From: Parasutterella secunda
GTDB taxonomy: Bacteria; Pseudomonadota; Gammaproteobacteria; Burkholderiales; Burkholderiaceae_F
Reading direction: 5' to 3'
Length of the DNA stretch: 64,000 nucleotides
Assembly: GCF_023336895.1 (NCBI RefSeq)
Contig: NZ_JAMBLT010000009.1
Span: 1-64,000, forward strand
The position numbers and the translations under genes are program-made. Under the pieces are notes generated by a model. The model saw nothing but the letters and a program-made list of their open reading frames with translations. It had not been told where the DNA came from and searched no databases. Each line of letters opens with the position of its first letter. The first letter of the stretch is position 1. Shown here in pieces: positions 7,370 to 17,531 of the stretch.

Positions 7370-10242
7370 GAGCGGTTAAGATTATTGCATTGGTCCTATT
7401 GTGTGTGTTTGCCGTTCTTTGTGCCGCCATGGGATTTCTATTGGCGACGGCTCCCGGTCTTCACTTTTTGGTCAATCAGGCAAAAGATCATTTACCGCAA
7501 CTGACTCAAGGGACCTTTAGCGGCAGCCTGTTAAGTTTGGATGCAAAAGAGGTTGTTTGGGAGCAACCCGGATTGCGCTTTAAGGGTGACTTCGGCTGGC
7601 ATATAGACTTCAATAAACTGCTTTCCGGTGAAGCGGTTGTCCATGACTTCTACGTCCAAAATGTCCAAAGCACAGTGCAAAGCGCTCAGTTTCCATCAGC
7701 GGAAGAAAAAGTTTCAGAATCTGAAAAAAATAGAACAACGACACTTCAAACGGACCTTCAGGCACCATTACCCGTGCATATTCAAAGCATTGCCTTTAAA
7801 GACATTGCGGTCGACATAGACGGACAGGCGCTTAATTTGAAAGCCCTTCAATCTGCCTTTCACTGGACGGGCGACGGCATTGATGTCCCCACTATTGATC
7901 TGACAGGAACTTGGCAGAATTATCCCCTTACCGTTAAGGGGGCTGTCAGCACGCGACAAGGCGGAAAACTTTTGCATTTGTCAGATGTTGCCATGCACTT
8001 GGGTGATAACAAAGTCGATGTGAAAGGGGATATACGTTTTCATGCCGCTGTGCCCAACCTTGATTTAGCCCTGCATATTGATGCGGCGAATTTCTCTGAA
8101 ATGGTTAAGGATGTCAAAGGACGCGCCAAGGGCAGACTGCAGGTCAGAGGCCCCGTTTTAATGCCTTTGATTAATGCCGATATGACGGTTCGGGATTTGT
8201 CAGCCCAGGGAGTCTCCGTCAATACGCTTCGTTTAACCGGCGCCATGAGCGCGGAAGAAAATGTTTCGGGCGGCGCTCGTTTGGCTGTAAACGGCATCGC
8301 TTTGCCGGGGCTTTTTGTAGACAGTTTTAATGCCAATCTCGCCGGCACCCAAAACGCTCACGAATTAAAAATCGACACGAAGTCTCGGCTTTTCCAATTA
8401 AAGGCTACTTTCTTCGGCGCATTAAACGATTCCATGGATGCTTGGAAAGGGGCGCTTAATGCTCTTACAGTGCAAACCGGTTACGGTCCTGTGTCTCTTC
8501 AGGCCCCAATGCCCGTGGCGTTTAACACCAACGGGCTGCTTCTTGATGTTGGTCAGTTCTGCTTGATTCACCCGCACGCTCTTGTTTGTTTGCGAAACGA
8601 TTTGGCCCTGGATTTACTCAATAAGAACGCTTTTAATCTTAACGTAGCACTTGAGAAATTCAATTTAGGCTTTTTCAAGCGCTATATGCCCGGACAATTT
8701 GAGGCGTCAGGCATTGTGAAGGCGGATGCCGCACTGACGGTTCCTCAAGGATTTGAAGGTTTGCCGAGCGGAACGGTAACGGTAAGCGGTCAAACGCTTT
8801 CGACACGCTATATGCTCGAGCAAAGTGACTTTGTGATGGGTTTTGATTCCATTCGTTTGGGTTTGACCAGCAATGGTGAAAAAATTAACTCGAAGTGGAT
8901 GGTGAAAATAACCCAAAACGGATCGCTTTCAGGTAACGTCGATATCATTGATCCGGTGAAGCGCCGGCACTTGGCCGGTGAAGTCAAAATCGAAAATCTC
9001 TCAGCTTCACTTTTTAATTCGCTGCTTTCTCCCGGTGAAACGGCTGAAGGAACGATTTACGGTGAGTTGAAATTAGCCGGCAGCCTTGCTGAACCACAGT
9101 TATTTGGTAAGACCGGCATCCGTCAATTGCGTGTTGACAGTACAAAGTTACCCTTTGAAATGCTTCCGAGTTCTTTTGAATTGGCTTTTGACGGCAATAA
9201 GAGCACGCTTTCAGGAGAGCTGAAAACGCCTAAAGGCGGTTTGACGCTGCAGGGTGATGCCGATTGGAAGACGTTGGCTCAAGGCCGCACGAGAATTGCC
9301 GCCAAGGGCGTGAAAATGCGTGTGACGATGCCCCCAGCGGTTGAATTTGACTTGACAACGGATGTGCAGTGTGAGGCAAGCGCTAAGAAAATTACTTTAA
9401 ATGGTTTGATCGATTTGCCTTGGGCTCGTGTGAAGGTTTTTGAACTGCCGCCGTCGGCCACGGACGTGAGCGCCGATACCGTGCGCTTAGATCGTCCCAG
9501 ACCAAAGTCGTCGGACAATGCTGAAGCCATTCCCATTGAAAGCAACCTATTTGTCAATATTGGCGATGATGTACGCGTTGAGGCCATGGGGCTGAAAGCC
9601 AAAATGACAGGCAGACTTCATGTTGTCCAAAATAATGGCAAGTTGGGTTTAACGGGTCAAATCAATGTTCCTCACGGACAATTTAAAGCCTATGGGCAAG
9701 ATTTAATCGTCAGGCGCGGAGAATTCATGTTCGCGGGCTCTGCCGATAATCCATTGATTAATTTGGAAGCTATTCGTAATCCGGATAAGACGGCCGATGA
9801 TGTGATCGCGGGAATCCGTGTGAGCGGACAAGCGGAGATGCCGGAAGTGACGATCTTTACCGAACCCGAAAAAAGTCAGACAGAATCCCTCAGCTACTTG
9901 ATGCGTGGAGAAGGGCTGGATCCCGCAGGCGAAGATGATAACTCCATGATCACGTCGGCTCTGATTAATCTCGGTTTAAGCCAAGGCAGCCGCGCCATTG
10001 AAAGTTTGGGTGACGCGGTCGGCATCAGTGGTTTGGGTGTTGATACCGAAGGGGTTGGAGACAGCTCCAAAGTGGCGGTGAGCGGCTACATTTTGCCCGG
10101 TCTTAAAGTGAAGTACGCGGTGGGGCTTTTTGATTCATTGGCGACTTTGACGCTTCGCTATCGTGTGATCCCGAGACTTTATGTGGAGGCGGCCTCCGGC
10201 GTCGATCAAGCGTTGGATGTTTTGTACTCTTTTGAGTTCTAA
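7366..10242 (+). CDS. tamB: Translocation and assembly module subunit TamB
   Basis: A 958-residue inner-membrane-anchored periplasmic protein with one N-terminal membrane helix (residues about 5-27), a long repetitive beta-rich taco-like body and the C-terminal TamB (DUF490) domain. The terminal part has the family features GQFKAYGQDLIVRRGEF, then NPLINLEAIR, and a terminal strand ending YSFEF that resembles an outer-membrane strand. It is shorter than E. coli TamB (1259), which is common in betaproteobacteria. It overlaps tamA by four bases, so the two are translationally coupled. Confidence 0.92.
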   Translation: MRAVKIIALVLLCVFAVLCAAMGFLLATAPGLHFLVNQAKDHLPQLTQGTFSGSLLSLDAKEVVWEQPGLRFKGDFGWHIDFNKLLSGEAVVHDFYVQNVQSTVQSAQFPSAEEKVSESEKNRTTTLQTDLQAPLPVHIQSIAFKDIAVDIDGQALNLKALQSAFHWTGDGIDVPTIDLTGTWQNYPLTVKGAVSTRQGGKLLHLSDVAMHLGDNKVDVKGDIRFHAAVPNLDLALHIDAANFSEMVKDVKGRAKGRLQVRGPVLMPLINADMTVRDLSAQGVSVNTLRLTGAMSAEENVSGGARLAVNGIALPGLFVDSFNANLAGTQNAHELKIDTKSRLFQLKATFFGALNDSMDAWKGALNALTVQTGYGPVSLQAPMPVAFNTNGLLLDVGQFCLIHPHALVCLRNDLALDLLNKNAFNLNVALEKFNLGFFKRYMPGQFEASGIVKADAALTVPQGFEGLPSGTVTVSGQTLSTRYMLEQSDFVMGFDSIRLGLTSNGEKINSKWMVKITQNGSLSGNVDIIDPVKRRHLAGEVKIENLSASLFNSLLSPGETAEGTIYGELKLAGSLAEPQLFGKTGIRQLRVDSTKLPFEMLPSSFELAFDGNKSTLSGELKTPKGGLTLQGDADWKTLAQGRTRIAAKGVKMRVTMPPAVEFDLTTDVQCEASAKKITLNGLIDLPWARVKVFELPPSATDVSADTVRLDRPRPKSSDNAEAIPIESNLFVNIGDDVRVEAMGLKAKMTGRLHVVQNNGKLGLTGQINVPHGQFKAYGQDLIVRRGEFMFAGSADNPLINLEAIRNPDKTADDVIAGIRVSGQAEMPEVTIFTEPEKSQTESLSYLMRGEGLDPAGEDDNSMITSALINLGLSQGSRAIESLGDAVGISGLGVDTEGVGDSSKVAVSGYILPGLKVKYAVGLFDSLATLTLRYRVIPRLYVEAASGVDQALDVLYSFEF

Positions 10243-10331
10243 TTCGGGCAAAAATTCGGCAAAGATTGGCAGGACGGGCTGATCGTTCGTTGCTAAACTT
10301 TTAGCAAAGCGATTTGTTTGAGGAGAGAAAG

Positions 10332-10925
10332 ATGTGTCCCTTTGTGGCTGAAGTTGATATTGATAAGGCTTATCGGTTGCTAAATGTCGGCGGCACAACG
10401 CTTGTGTCGGCAAGCTTTGACGGAGTCTCGGACATTATGCCTGCCACATGGGCTTGCGCATTGGATTTGGCGCCTACCAAAGCAACGGTGGTTATTGACA
10501 GCTCACACTTTACGCGTCCCTTGATGGAAAAAAGCGGCTATTTCTCACTTCAGTTGCCGACAGCGGCTATTGTGAAAGAAACAATGCGCCTGGGCGCGGT
10601 CAGTAAATTTGATATGCCGGATAAAGTTGAAAAAAGCGGAGCCAAGCTTTTTACGATGCCCGGATACGACATACCGCTTGTTGAAGGGTGCGCCGCTTGG
10701 ATGATCTTTAAGATTTTGTCCGAGCCTCACAATCAAAACCAATACGATCTTTTTATCGGTGAGTGTGTGGCGGCTTGGTCTGATACGCGAGTGTTTTCAA
10801 ACGGCCACTGGCACTTTGAAACTGCTCCGGCTGAACTTAGGACACTTCACTACGTGGCTGGCGGTCACTTCTATACAATCGGCGAGCCGCTTGTGATTGA
10901 AGGCATCTTGCCCGAAGAGGATTAA
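10332..10925 (+). CDS. Flavin reductase-like (flavoredoxin) protein
   Basis: A 197-residue protein of the FMN-binding split-barrel flavin reductase/flavoredoxin group. The N-terminal part (LLNVGGTTLVSASFDGVSDIMPATWACALDLAPTKATV in fragments) matches the family pattern in which a Thr-Trp-containing strand precedes the flavin site. The core is followed by the usual KFDMP-like segment and by EGCAAWMIFKI. AGGAGA lies six bases before the ATG. It probably binds FMN and acts as a cytosolic oxidoreductase; the partner is unknown. Its stop codon overlaps the next gene's start. Confidence 0.8.
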   Translation: MCPFVAEVDIDKAYRLLNVGGTTLVSASFDGVSDIMPATWACALDLAPTKATVVIDSSHFTRPLMEKSGYFSLQLPTAAIVKETMRLGAVSKFDMPDKVEKSGAKLFTMPGYDIPLVEGCAAWMIFKILSEPHNQNQYDLFIGECVAAWSDTRVFSNGHWHFETAPAELRTLHYVAGGHFYTIGEPLVIEGILPEED

Positions 10926-11338
10926 TGCCGGAGCTCACTTTATATGAGGCCATGGCGGGGCTTTTTACCTCCGCCTTTGTCTCCGCAACACTATTTCCGG
11001 GCGCAAGCGAAGCTGTTTTGCTTGCGCTCGTTCACGCCTGGCCGGATGAAATCACGGTCGCTGTTGCCGTCGCAACGATTGGCAACACGTTGGGGTCCAT
11101 GACAAGTTACATCATCGGTCGACTATTTCCTAAAAAAGTCTCTGGTAAAGCTATTGATTGGCTGACTCGTTGGGGCGTTTGGGCTCTTCTTTTCGCATGG
11201 CTTCCTCTAGTGGGGGATGCCTTGCCATTGGCGGCAGGTTGGCTTCGTATTTCCTGGTTGAAAAGTCTTTTATTTATTTTTATTGGCAAGGCTTCTCGTT
11301 ACGCTGCCTTAGCCTTTGGATTTGCTCAACTTTTCTAA
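10925..11338 (+). CDS. YqaA/DedA-family small membrane protein
   Basis: A 137-residue inner-membrane protein with the VTT/SNARE-associated (DedA) core. Visible motifs are FPGASEAVLLAL, the glycine-rich GNTLGSMTSYIIGR helix, and FAWLPLVGDALPLAAGW, which matches the F-x-R/W-x-P-x-x-G-D region of YqaA. DedA proteins are linked to lipid scrambling and membrane homeostasis; the precise role of YqaA is not established. It starts within the stop codon of the flavin reductase gene, indicating an operon. Confidence 0.8.
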   Translation: MPELTLYEAMAGLFTSAFVSATLFPGASEAVLLALVHAWPDEITVAVAVATIGNTLGSMTSYIIGRLFPKKVSGKAIDWLTRWGVWALLFAWLPLVGDALPLAAGWLRISWLKSLLFIFIGKASRYAALAFGFAQLF

Positions 11339-11438
11339 CAAAATGGCATCGCAATAGACGCCCTGATGCGATATGATTCAGAAAGTTATTGTGGGCTGTA
11401 AAAATGAATAAAATCAGACCGCATAGATAAGGATTTAC

Positions 11439-12194
11439 ATGAGAATTTTGATTTCCAATGATGACGGTTATTCCGCTCCGGGTATCCGAGCTTTGGCAAA
11501 AGCCATGAGACGTTTCGGGTACGTGACGGTGGTGGCGCCGGAATTTAATCAAAGCGGTACGAGCAATGCGTTAACGCTGACGCGACCGCTGCAGGTGCAG
11601 GAAGTGGAGCCGGGTGTTTTTGCTGTAAACGGTACGCCCAGTGACAGCGTGCACCTGGCACTCACTGGGCTTTTGGATGAATTGCCCGATTTGGTGCTCT
11701 CCGGCATTAATTGCGGTCAGAATATGGGTGAAGACACCATGTATTCCGGGACCGTGGCCGCGGCCATTGAAGGCTACCTTTTCGGAATTGATTCCATTGC
11801 TTTTTCTCAAATTGAGCGCGGTTGGGCGCACTTGGAGGATGCGGCGACAATGGCTCAAGGCATCGTTGAGCGTTTCCTGGAACGCAAAAAGGACGGCGAG
11901 CCGCAGCTTTTGAATGTCAACATTCCGAATTTGCCCTTGTCTCAATTGCAGGGAGTGGTGGCAACGCGTTTGGGAAGAAGACATCATGCTGAAAGCGTGA
12001 TCAAAGAGGTCAGCCCCCGCGGTTTTCCGATTTATTGGGTTGGTGCGGCCGGCAAGCCAAAGGATCGAGCGGAAGGAACGGACTTTTGGGCTGTTGAGCA
12101 CAATGCCGTTTCGGTGACCCCGTTGCAGGTGGATTTAACCAATTATTCCGCCGTTCGTTCAGTCGGTCAGTGGCTGACTGCTCGTGAAGAATGA
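11439..12194 (+). CDS. surE: 5'/3'-nucleotidase SurE
   Basis: A 251-residue stationary-phase survival phosphatase. The N-terminal metal site ILISNDDGYSAPGI contains the paired Asp residues, followed by APEFNQSGTSNALTL and the SGINCGQNMGEDTMYSGTVAAA motif that completes the metal and phosphate site. Family members dephosphorylate nucleoside 5'/3'-monophosphates in the cytosol. AAGGA precedes the ATG. In many proteobacteria surE is followed by pcm, nlpD and rpoS; here nlpD follows directly and pcm and rpoS are missing. Confidence 0.95.
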   Translation: MRILISNDDGYSAPGIRALAKAMRRFGYVTVVAPEFNQSGTSNALTLTRPLQVQEVEPGVFAVNGTPSDSVHLALTGLLDELPDLVLSGINCGQNMGEDTMYSGTVAAAIEGYLFGIDSIAFSQIERGWAHLEDAATMAQGIVERFLERKKDGEPQLLNVNIPNLPLSQLQGVVATRLGRRHHAESVIKEVSPRGFPIYWVGAAGKPKDRAEGTDFWAVEHNAVSVTPLQVDLTNYSAVRSVGQWLTAREE

Positions 12195-12237
12195 TTTAAT
12201 TGGCGCTTCAATGCGCAAGTAGTTGAGGTTAGTGAAT

Positions 12238-13047
12238 ATGAAATTTCGTGCTTTGGTCGTAGCTATGATGGCAGGGGGCCTGTTGGCCGGTTGTGCTCTT
12301 CAGGATGTGGGCGCGCCGATTTATAGCCGCACAGGTTCAACAGGTATCGGAACAACGGGCGCTGTCAGCGTGACGGGCGACACCTATACGGTTCAACCCG
12401 GCGATACGCTCTATAGCATCGCCACTCGCAACGGTTGCAATCCGACCGAATTGGCCCAAGCCAATGGCATTACGGATCCTACGTTGTTGGCTCCCGGAAC
12501 GGTGTTGCGCCTGACCTCAGCGCGCACGCAGCCTGTGACCGATCTGGCGGTTGAAGCTTCGATGCCGTCCACCTCTGAAGTGACGATCGGCGGTCAAACC
12601 ACGACGGCTCAGCCCGTTGGCGACAGTGTGACCTTGACGGGCACGGCACCCACGGCCACGGGTTCTCAAAAGCTTTTGGGCAATACGCGTTTGTCGTGGC
12701 CTGTGGCTCGTGGACAAATTTTGCGTCAATTCAGTGACGAAAACAGCAAAGGTATTGAAATTGCCGGCAACATGGGAGACGATGTCCGCGCCGCTGCAGC
12801 CGGTCGAGTTCTCTACATCGGTGAGAACGTGAGCGGTTACGGTAAGTTGATTATCATCACGCACGGTCCCGGTGCTGTCACCGTGTACGGTCACAACAGT
12901 GAATTGCTCGTTAAGCGTGGTGATAACGTGACGAACGGTCAAGTCATCGCCAAGATGGGCAATAGCGACAGCGATAGCGTGAATCTGCTCTTTGAAGTGC
13001 GTCACAATGATCGCCCGGTCAATCCGGTCGAATACCTGCCGCAATAA
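12238..13047 (+). CDS. nlpD: NlpD-like lipoprotein with LysM and M23-type domains
   Basis: A 269-residue lipoprotein with a type II signal peptide (lipobox LLAGC), a LysM domain at about residues 44-88 (YTVQPGDTLYSIATRNG) that binds peptidoglycan, and a C-terminal LytM/M23 domain. The M23 catalytic histidines are absent: the usual HxGIDI region reads KGIEIAG and the HxH end reads LLFEVRH. As in E. coli NlpD this points to a non-enzymatic activator of an AmiC-type amidase for daughter-cell separation. I choose the ATG at 12238, which has GAGGT eight bases upstream; an in-frame TTG at 12223 is less likely. A terminator follows. Confidence 0.9.
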   Translation: MKFRALVVAMMAGGLLAGCALQDVGAPIYSRTGSTGIGTTGAVSVTGDTYTVQPGDTLYSIATRNGCNPTELAQANGITDPTLLAPGTVLRLTSARTQPVTDLAVEASMPSTSEVTIGGQTTTAQPVGDSVTLTGTAPTATGSQKLLGNTRLSWPVARGQILRQFSDENSKGIEIAGNMGDDVRAAAAGRVLYIGENVSGYGKLIIITHGPGAVTVYGHNSELLVKRGDNVTNGQVIAKMGNSDSDSVNLLFEVRHNDRPVNPVEYLPQ

Positions 13048-13059
13048 ATTATTTTCACA

Positions 13060-13086
13060 GGCAGCTTAATGCAAGCTGCCTTCTTT
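13060..13086 (+). terminator. Rho-independent terminator after nlpD
   Basis: GGCAGCTT, five-base loop, AAGCTGCC (8-bp stem), then TTCTTT. It stands where rpoS would be expected in the surE-nlpD-rpoS order. Confidence 0.75.
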
Positions 13087-13156
13087 AACGTTAGCGCCTG
13101 CTTACATTTTTCCGATAGGGTATGAACCAGGCGCTTCTTTTTGAGGGATATTTCCA

Positions 13157-14578
13157 ATGGCAAGAACCCCTAAAGTACTTGAAAAGTTTACGGTAGATAT
13201 TGAATCGCTTGATCAGGATGGACGAGGCGTTGCGCACCGTGATGGCAAAGTGGTCTTTGTAGAAGGCGCTCTTCCCGGTGAAACGGTCACCTATGAGCGT
13301 TTTCGCAATAAAAATAGCTATGAGTGTGGACGCGCTGTTTCCATCGAAAAAGAATCGGCTTTGCGCGTAAAACCCGCCTGCAAGCACTTCGGACTTGAGC
13401 CCGGTTGTTGCGGCGGCTGCGCCATGCAGCATTTGGATCCCAGTGCTCAGGTTGCTATTAAACAGCGGGTTTTACTTGATGCGTTGTGGCATATCGGAAA
13501 GGTGAAGCCGGAGACGATTTTGCCTCCGATCTATGGACCGTTTTGGGGCTATCGCCACCGCGCGCGTTTGACTGTCCGCGACGTGGAGAAAAAAGGTGGC
13601 GTATTGGTGGGCTTTCATGAACGTTCATCAAGTTACGTGGCCGATATGACCGAGTGCAAGATTTTGCCGCCCGCGGTGAGCGACCTTTTAATTCCTCTTC
13701 GCCGTTTGGTTGAAAAACTATCCATTCGTCAGCGTCTGCCGCAAATTGAAGTGGCCATGGGCGGCAATGGGGCGATTGCGCTTGTTTTCAGAGTGTTGGA
13801 AGAGCCAACCTCTGCCGATATGGCCGCTTTTGAAGCCTTCTCGCTTGAGTATGGAGTAAGTGTTTGGTTGCAGCCCAAGGGGCCGGATTCATGTTATCCG
13901 ATGCACGCAAGTGATTTGACGGCCTTAAAGCTTGAGTTGCCAGAATTCGGTGTGCACATTTCGTTTAAACCCACGGACTTTACTCAGGTTAACCATCGCC
14001 TCAATGAAACGATGGTCTCTCGTGCAATCAATCTCTTGGATGTCAAGCCTGAACACCATGTCGCGGACTTTTTCTGCGGTTTGGGTAACTTCACGCTTCC
14101 CTTAGCCGTGCGTGCCAAGACGGTGGTCGGGATTGAAGGCAGTGAGCAGTTGGTTGAGCGCGCCAGAGCCGGAGCAGCCGACAATGGCTTGGCTGAAAAA
14201 ACGCAATTTGTCGCCCGCAACCTCTTTACCTGGTCAACGGACGATTGGGATGCTCTTTGGGCTCAATTGGGCGGTATTGACCGCGTGTTGATTGATCCGC
14301 CCAGAGAAGGCGCTCTGGAATTGGCTCGTACGTTGGCTGCCACGGATAAACGTCCGCCTCGGGTAGTGTACGTTTCTTGTAATCCGGCCACATTGGCTCG
14401 AGATTGTGCGATTTTGCAGCATGAAGGCGGCTGGCACATTCGTGCCGCGGGCGTCATGAATATGTTCCCGCATACGGCGCACGTTGAGAGTATGGCGGTA
14501 TTGGAACCCGGTCCCAAACCCGAAAAGAAAGAAGTAGAGACAGAGGGCACGGTTGAGGCTACCCAAGAAGTGGCTTAA
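13157..14578 (+). CDS. rlmD: 23S rRNA (uracil(1939)-C5)-methyltransferase RlmD
   Basis: A 473-residue SAM-dependent methyltransferase of the RumA/TrmA group. It has an N-terminal TRAM RNA-binding domain (about residues 8-65), a cysteine cluster PACKHFGLEPGCCGGC for a [4Fe-4S] cluster, a Rossmann core (VADFFCGLGNFTLPLA), IDPPREG, and the catalytic-cysteine motif YVSCNPATLARD. The C-terminal tail after the core (EKKEVETEGTVEATQEVA) is acidic and probably unstructured. The four cluster cysteines support RlmD over TrmA or RlmC. It stands alone and ends at a strong terminator. Confidence 0.93.
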   Translation: MARTPKVLEKFTVDIESLDQDGRGVAHRDGKVVFVEGALPGETVTYERFRNKNSYECGRAVSIEKESALRVKPACKHFGLEPGCCGGCAMQHLDPSAQVAIKQRVLLDALWHIGKVKPETILPPIYGPFWGYRHRARLTVRDVEKKGGVLVGFHERSSSYVADMTECKILPPAVSDLLIPLRRLVEKLSIRQRLPQIEVAMGGNGAIALVFRVLEEPTSADMAAFEAFSLEYGVSVWLQPKGPDSCYPMHASDLTALKLELPEFGVHISFKPTDFTQVNHRLNETMVSRAINLLDVKPEHHVADFFCGLGNFTLPLAVRAKTVVGIEGSEQLVERARAGAADNGLAEKTQFVARNLFTWSTDDWDALWAQLGGIDRVLIDPPREGALELARTLAATDKRPPRVVYVSCNPATLARDCAILQHEGGWHIRAAGVMNMFPHTAHVESMAVLEPGPKPEKKEVETEGTVEATQEVA

Positions 14579-14591
14579 GCGTGCAGCTGAT

Positions 14592-14638
14592 GCGGTCGGT
14601 TAAAAGATCAGAGACGATCTTGTATCGACCGCTTTTTT
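14592..14638 (+). terminator. Rho-independent terminator after rlmD
   Basis: A long hairpin: outer stem GCGGTCG/CGACCGC and inner stem AAGATC/GATCTT, followed by six T. Confidence 0.85.
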
Positions 14639-14677
14639 GTTATGATGATGGATATCTGTTTGATAACTTTATAAATT

Positions 14678-15931
14678 ATGGATTGGGATCTGAACCTCAG
14701 TCACTACAAGCAGCGACCATTCAAAGAAGTGGTGAAAGAGCTTGCGGAGTTTGTATGGATTCGCATTCAAGAGACGCAGCTCAATCAAGTGGCCTCATCA
14801 TTGACGCTTACCTCTGTTTTGTCATTGGTGCCTCTGGTAGCCGTGATTTTGGTGAGCTTTGCTGTTTTTCCGACCTTTGCGGAACGACGTGCTGAGATGG
14901 AGCAACTTTTGTTTTCCAGCCTTTTGCCCGAGGTATATAGCCAGCAGATCATCGGTTATGTAAAGTCTTTTGCTGAACATGCGCAGGGGCTGACGATTTT
15001 CGGTTTGGCGGGTTTGACCATCACGTCACTTATGTTGATTAACACAGTGGATGCAACACTAAACCGTATTTTCCACGTCAGACAAATGCGCCCGGCGATG
15101 CAGCGCGTTTTGATCTATTGGGCACTTTTGACATTGGGACCGATTGCTATCGGCTTTAGTTTGGTGCTCACCAACGTGCTCACACAAATTGAATTCGGTG
15201 TGGAAAGCCTGCTGCCCGGCTGGGTTTTCATGGTGATTCAGCTTTTGGTGCAGTCTCTGATGTACGCAGCCCTTTACGTCTATGTGCCCAATTGCAAAGT
15301 CAAATGGATGGATGCGTTTGTTGGCGGGTTATTGGTGACGGTCGTGGGGGTGGCGATTAAGTGGAGCTTCAGTTACTACTTAAGCACGGGACCTCTCACA
15401 ACAATTTACGGTTCCTTTGTTTTGATCCCCGTGGTTTTGCTTTGGATTTACCTCTCTTGGCTTTTAGTGCTTTCAGGAGCAGCTATCGCCGCGACTATTC
15501 CGATGCTCACAAGCGGTCGATACAGCGATATGAATAAAACCGGCAATGATTTTATTACCGGTGTGGCTCTGTTGCATGAGCTGATGCTCGCTCAAGAAAA
15601 AGGAGAACCTTCGGTTTCCATTCACGTGCTTTGCAAGTCGGTGGACTCTTATCCGGAAGCCGCAGGCGCCATTTTGGAACGTTTGGCAGACGTGGGTTAC
15701 GTTGGCAAACTTCAGGATGATCGTAAGTACGATGAACATTGGAGTTTGCTTGTTTCGCCGCAAACAACAACATTGGGCGCAGCGTTTGACGCGTTGGTGG
15801 TTGATCCGAGCAATAGCCTCATAGCTAAGGAAAATTCACCGCTCTACGACTGGTACTGTTTGGTAACGGATGCAGAGTGGAAGAAACGCCCAATGGTTGA
15901 AACCCTACGCTTTATTCACCCGATTAACTGA
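14678..15931 (+). CDS. YihY/BrkB-family inner-membrane protein
   Basis: A 417-residue integral membrane protein of the YihY (formerly 'RNase BN') family. It shows six hydrophobic helices in the first 290 residues, including the family features LNQVASSLTLTSVLSLVPL near the N-terminus, LMLINTVDATLNRIFHV, and YGSFVLIPVVLLWIYLSW. The last 130 residues form a soluble C-terminal domain, as in longer betaproteobacterial members. The function of the family is unsettled. No ribosome site is visible before the ATG at 14678. Confidence 0.87.
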   Translation: MDWDLNLSHYKQRPFKEVVKELAEFVWIRIQETQLNQVASSLTLTSVLSLVPLVAVILVSFAVFPTFAERRAEMEQLLFSSLLPEVYSQQIIGYVKSFAEHAQGLTIFGLAGLTITSLMLINTVDATLNRIFHVRQMRPAMQRVLIYWALLTLGPIAIGFSLVLTNVLTQIEFGVESLLPGWVFMVIQLLVQSLMYAALYVYVPNCKVKWMDAFVGGLLVTVVGVAIKWSFSYYLSTGPLTTIYGSFVLIPVVLLWIYLSWLLVLSGAAIAATIPMLTSGRYSDMNKTGNDFITGVALLHELMLAQEKGEPSVSIHVLCKSVDSYPEAAGAILERLADVGYVGKLQDDRKYDEHWSLLVSPQTTTLGAAFDALVVDPSNSLIAKENSPLYDWYCLVTDAEWKKRPMVETLRFIHPIN

Positions 15932-15936
15932 TAGGA

Positions 15937-15984
15937 AAAAAGGGCGCAAGTAAGGTTAACTGTGAACCGAGTCTGCGCCCTTTT
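15937..15984. terminator. Bidirectional terminator between yihY-like gene and adk
   Basis: AAGGGCGCA and TGCGCCCTT form a 9-bp stem with an inner GGTT/AACC stem. A-rich bases precede it and T-rich bases follow, so it can serve both convergent genes. Confidence 0.85.
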
Positions 15985-16001
15985 GATGTGGTGAGCCAAA
16001 A

Positions 16002-16682
<681 letters not shown>

Positions 16683-16759
16683 TCAAGGGATTCGAGTCAC
16701 ACTATCCATTTCATTGTAGACATCTTATCGGTTCTTGTGTTTAACCGAAAAGATAAATT

Positions 16760-17530
16760 TCAGGCTTCACCTCGTGCAAAAACTTCACGGACGCGCTCCA
16801 AGTCTTCCTGAGTGTCAACGCCAGCGGGTAAAGCACCGGGCAAAATAGCCACGGCGATCTTCACTCCGTAGTAAAGCGCGCGAAGTTGCTCCAGGCTTTC
16901 CCACTTTTCAATGGGAGCCTGCTCCCACTGGGGATAACGCTTCAAGAATTTGACCCGGTAGGCGTATAAGCCAATGTGGCGAAGGGGAACGAGTCCTTCG
17001 GGCAATTGGGTCTTGTCTTCACGGAATGCGTCACGCGGCCAAGGAATAGGGGCTCGGCTAAATGTGATGGCGTTACCTTGAGCGTCACGAACCACTTTGA
17101 CAACATTGGGATTTAAAAATTCTTCAATATTGTCGATGGGGTGACCGGCAGTCGCCATTTCACATTCAGGATGCGCAGCTAAAAGCTCAGCCACTTCGCG
17201 TACAACATTAGTTGGGATAAGCGGCTCATCACCTTGCACATTAACAACGATGGCATCGTCTGCAAGCCCCAATTTCGTCACGGTTTCTGCCAATCGATCA
17301 GTACCGGTCGGATGGTTGGGTGAGGTTAAAACAACTTTGACACCGTGGGTTTTACACGCTTTAACAATATCTTCGTGGTCCGTTGCAACTACCACATCGG
17401 CTGCGCCGGAAGCCTTGGCGCGCTCAGCCACCCGCACGACCATGGGGCGGCCAGCGATATCTTTAAGGGGCTTTTCAGGCAACCGAGTCGACTTCATACG
17501 AGACGGAATAATGGCATAAAAGACAGTCAT
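16760..17530 (-). CDS. kdsB: 3-deoxy-manno-octulosonate cytidylyltransferase
   Basis: A 256-residue enzyme activating KDO with CTP for lipopolysaccharide synthesis. The N-terminal motif IIPSRMKSTRLPEKPL is the CTP-binding signature, followed by VVVATDHEDI and NVQGDEPLI with the metal-binding Asp. The start at 17530 is chosen because a GGAG lies seven bases upstream, overlapping the end of ycaR, and because the family begins at this residue. It is the third gene of lpxK-ycaR-kdsB. Confidence 0.96.
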   Translation of the reverse strand: MTVFYAIIPSRMKSTRLPEKPLKDIAGRPMVVRVAERAKASGAADVVVATDHEDIVKACKTHGVKVVLTSPNHPTGTDRLAETVTKLGLADDAIVVNVQGDEPLIPTNVVREVAELLAAHPECEMATAGHPIDNIEEFLNPNVVKVVRDAQGNAITFSRAPIPWPRDAFREDKTQLPEGLVPLRHIGLYAYRVKFLKRYPQWEQAPIEKWESLEQLRALYYGVKIAVAILPGALPAGVDTQEDLERVREVFARGEA

Positions 17531-17531
17531 C

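Noticed and set aside
12238-13047. NlpD-like protein as an active M23 peptidase
   Set aside because: The metal-binding histidines of the M23 active site are missing, as in amidase activators.
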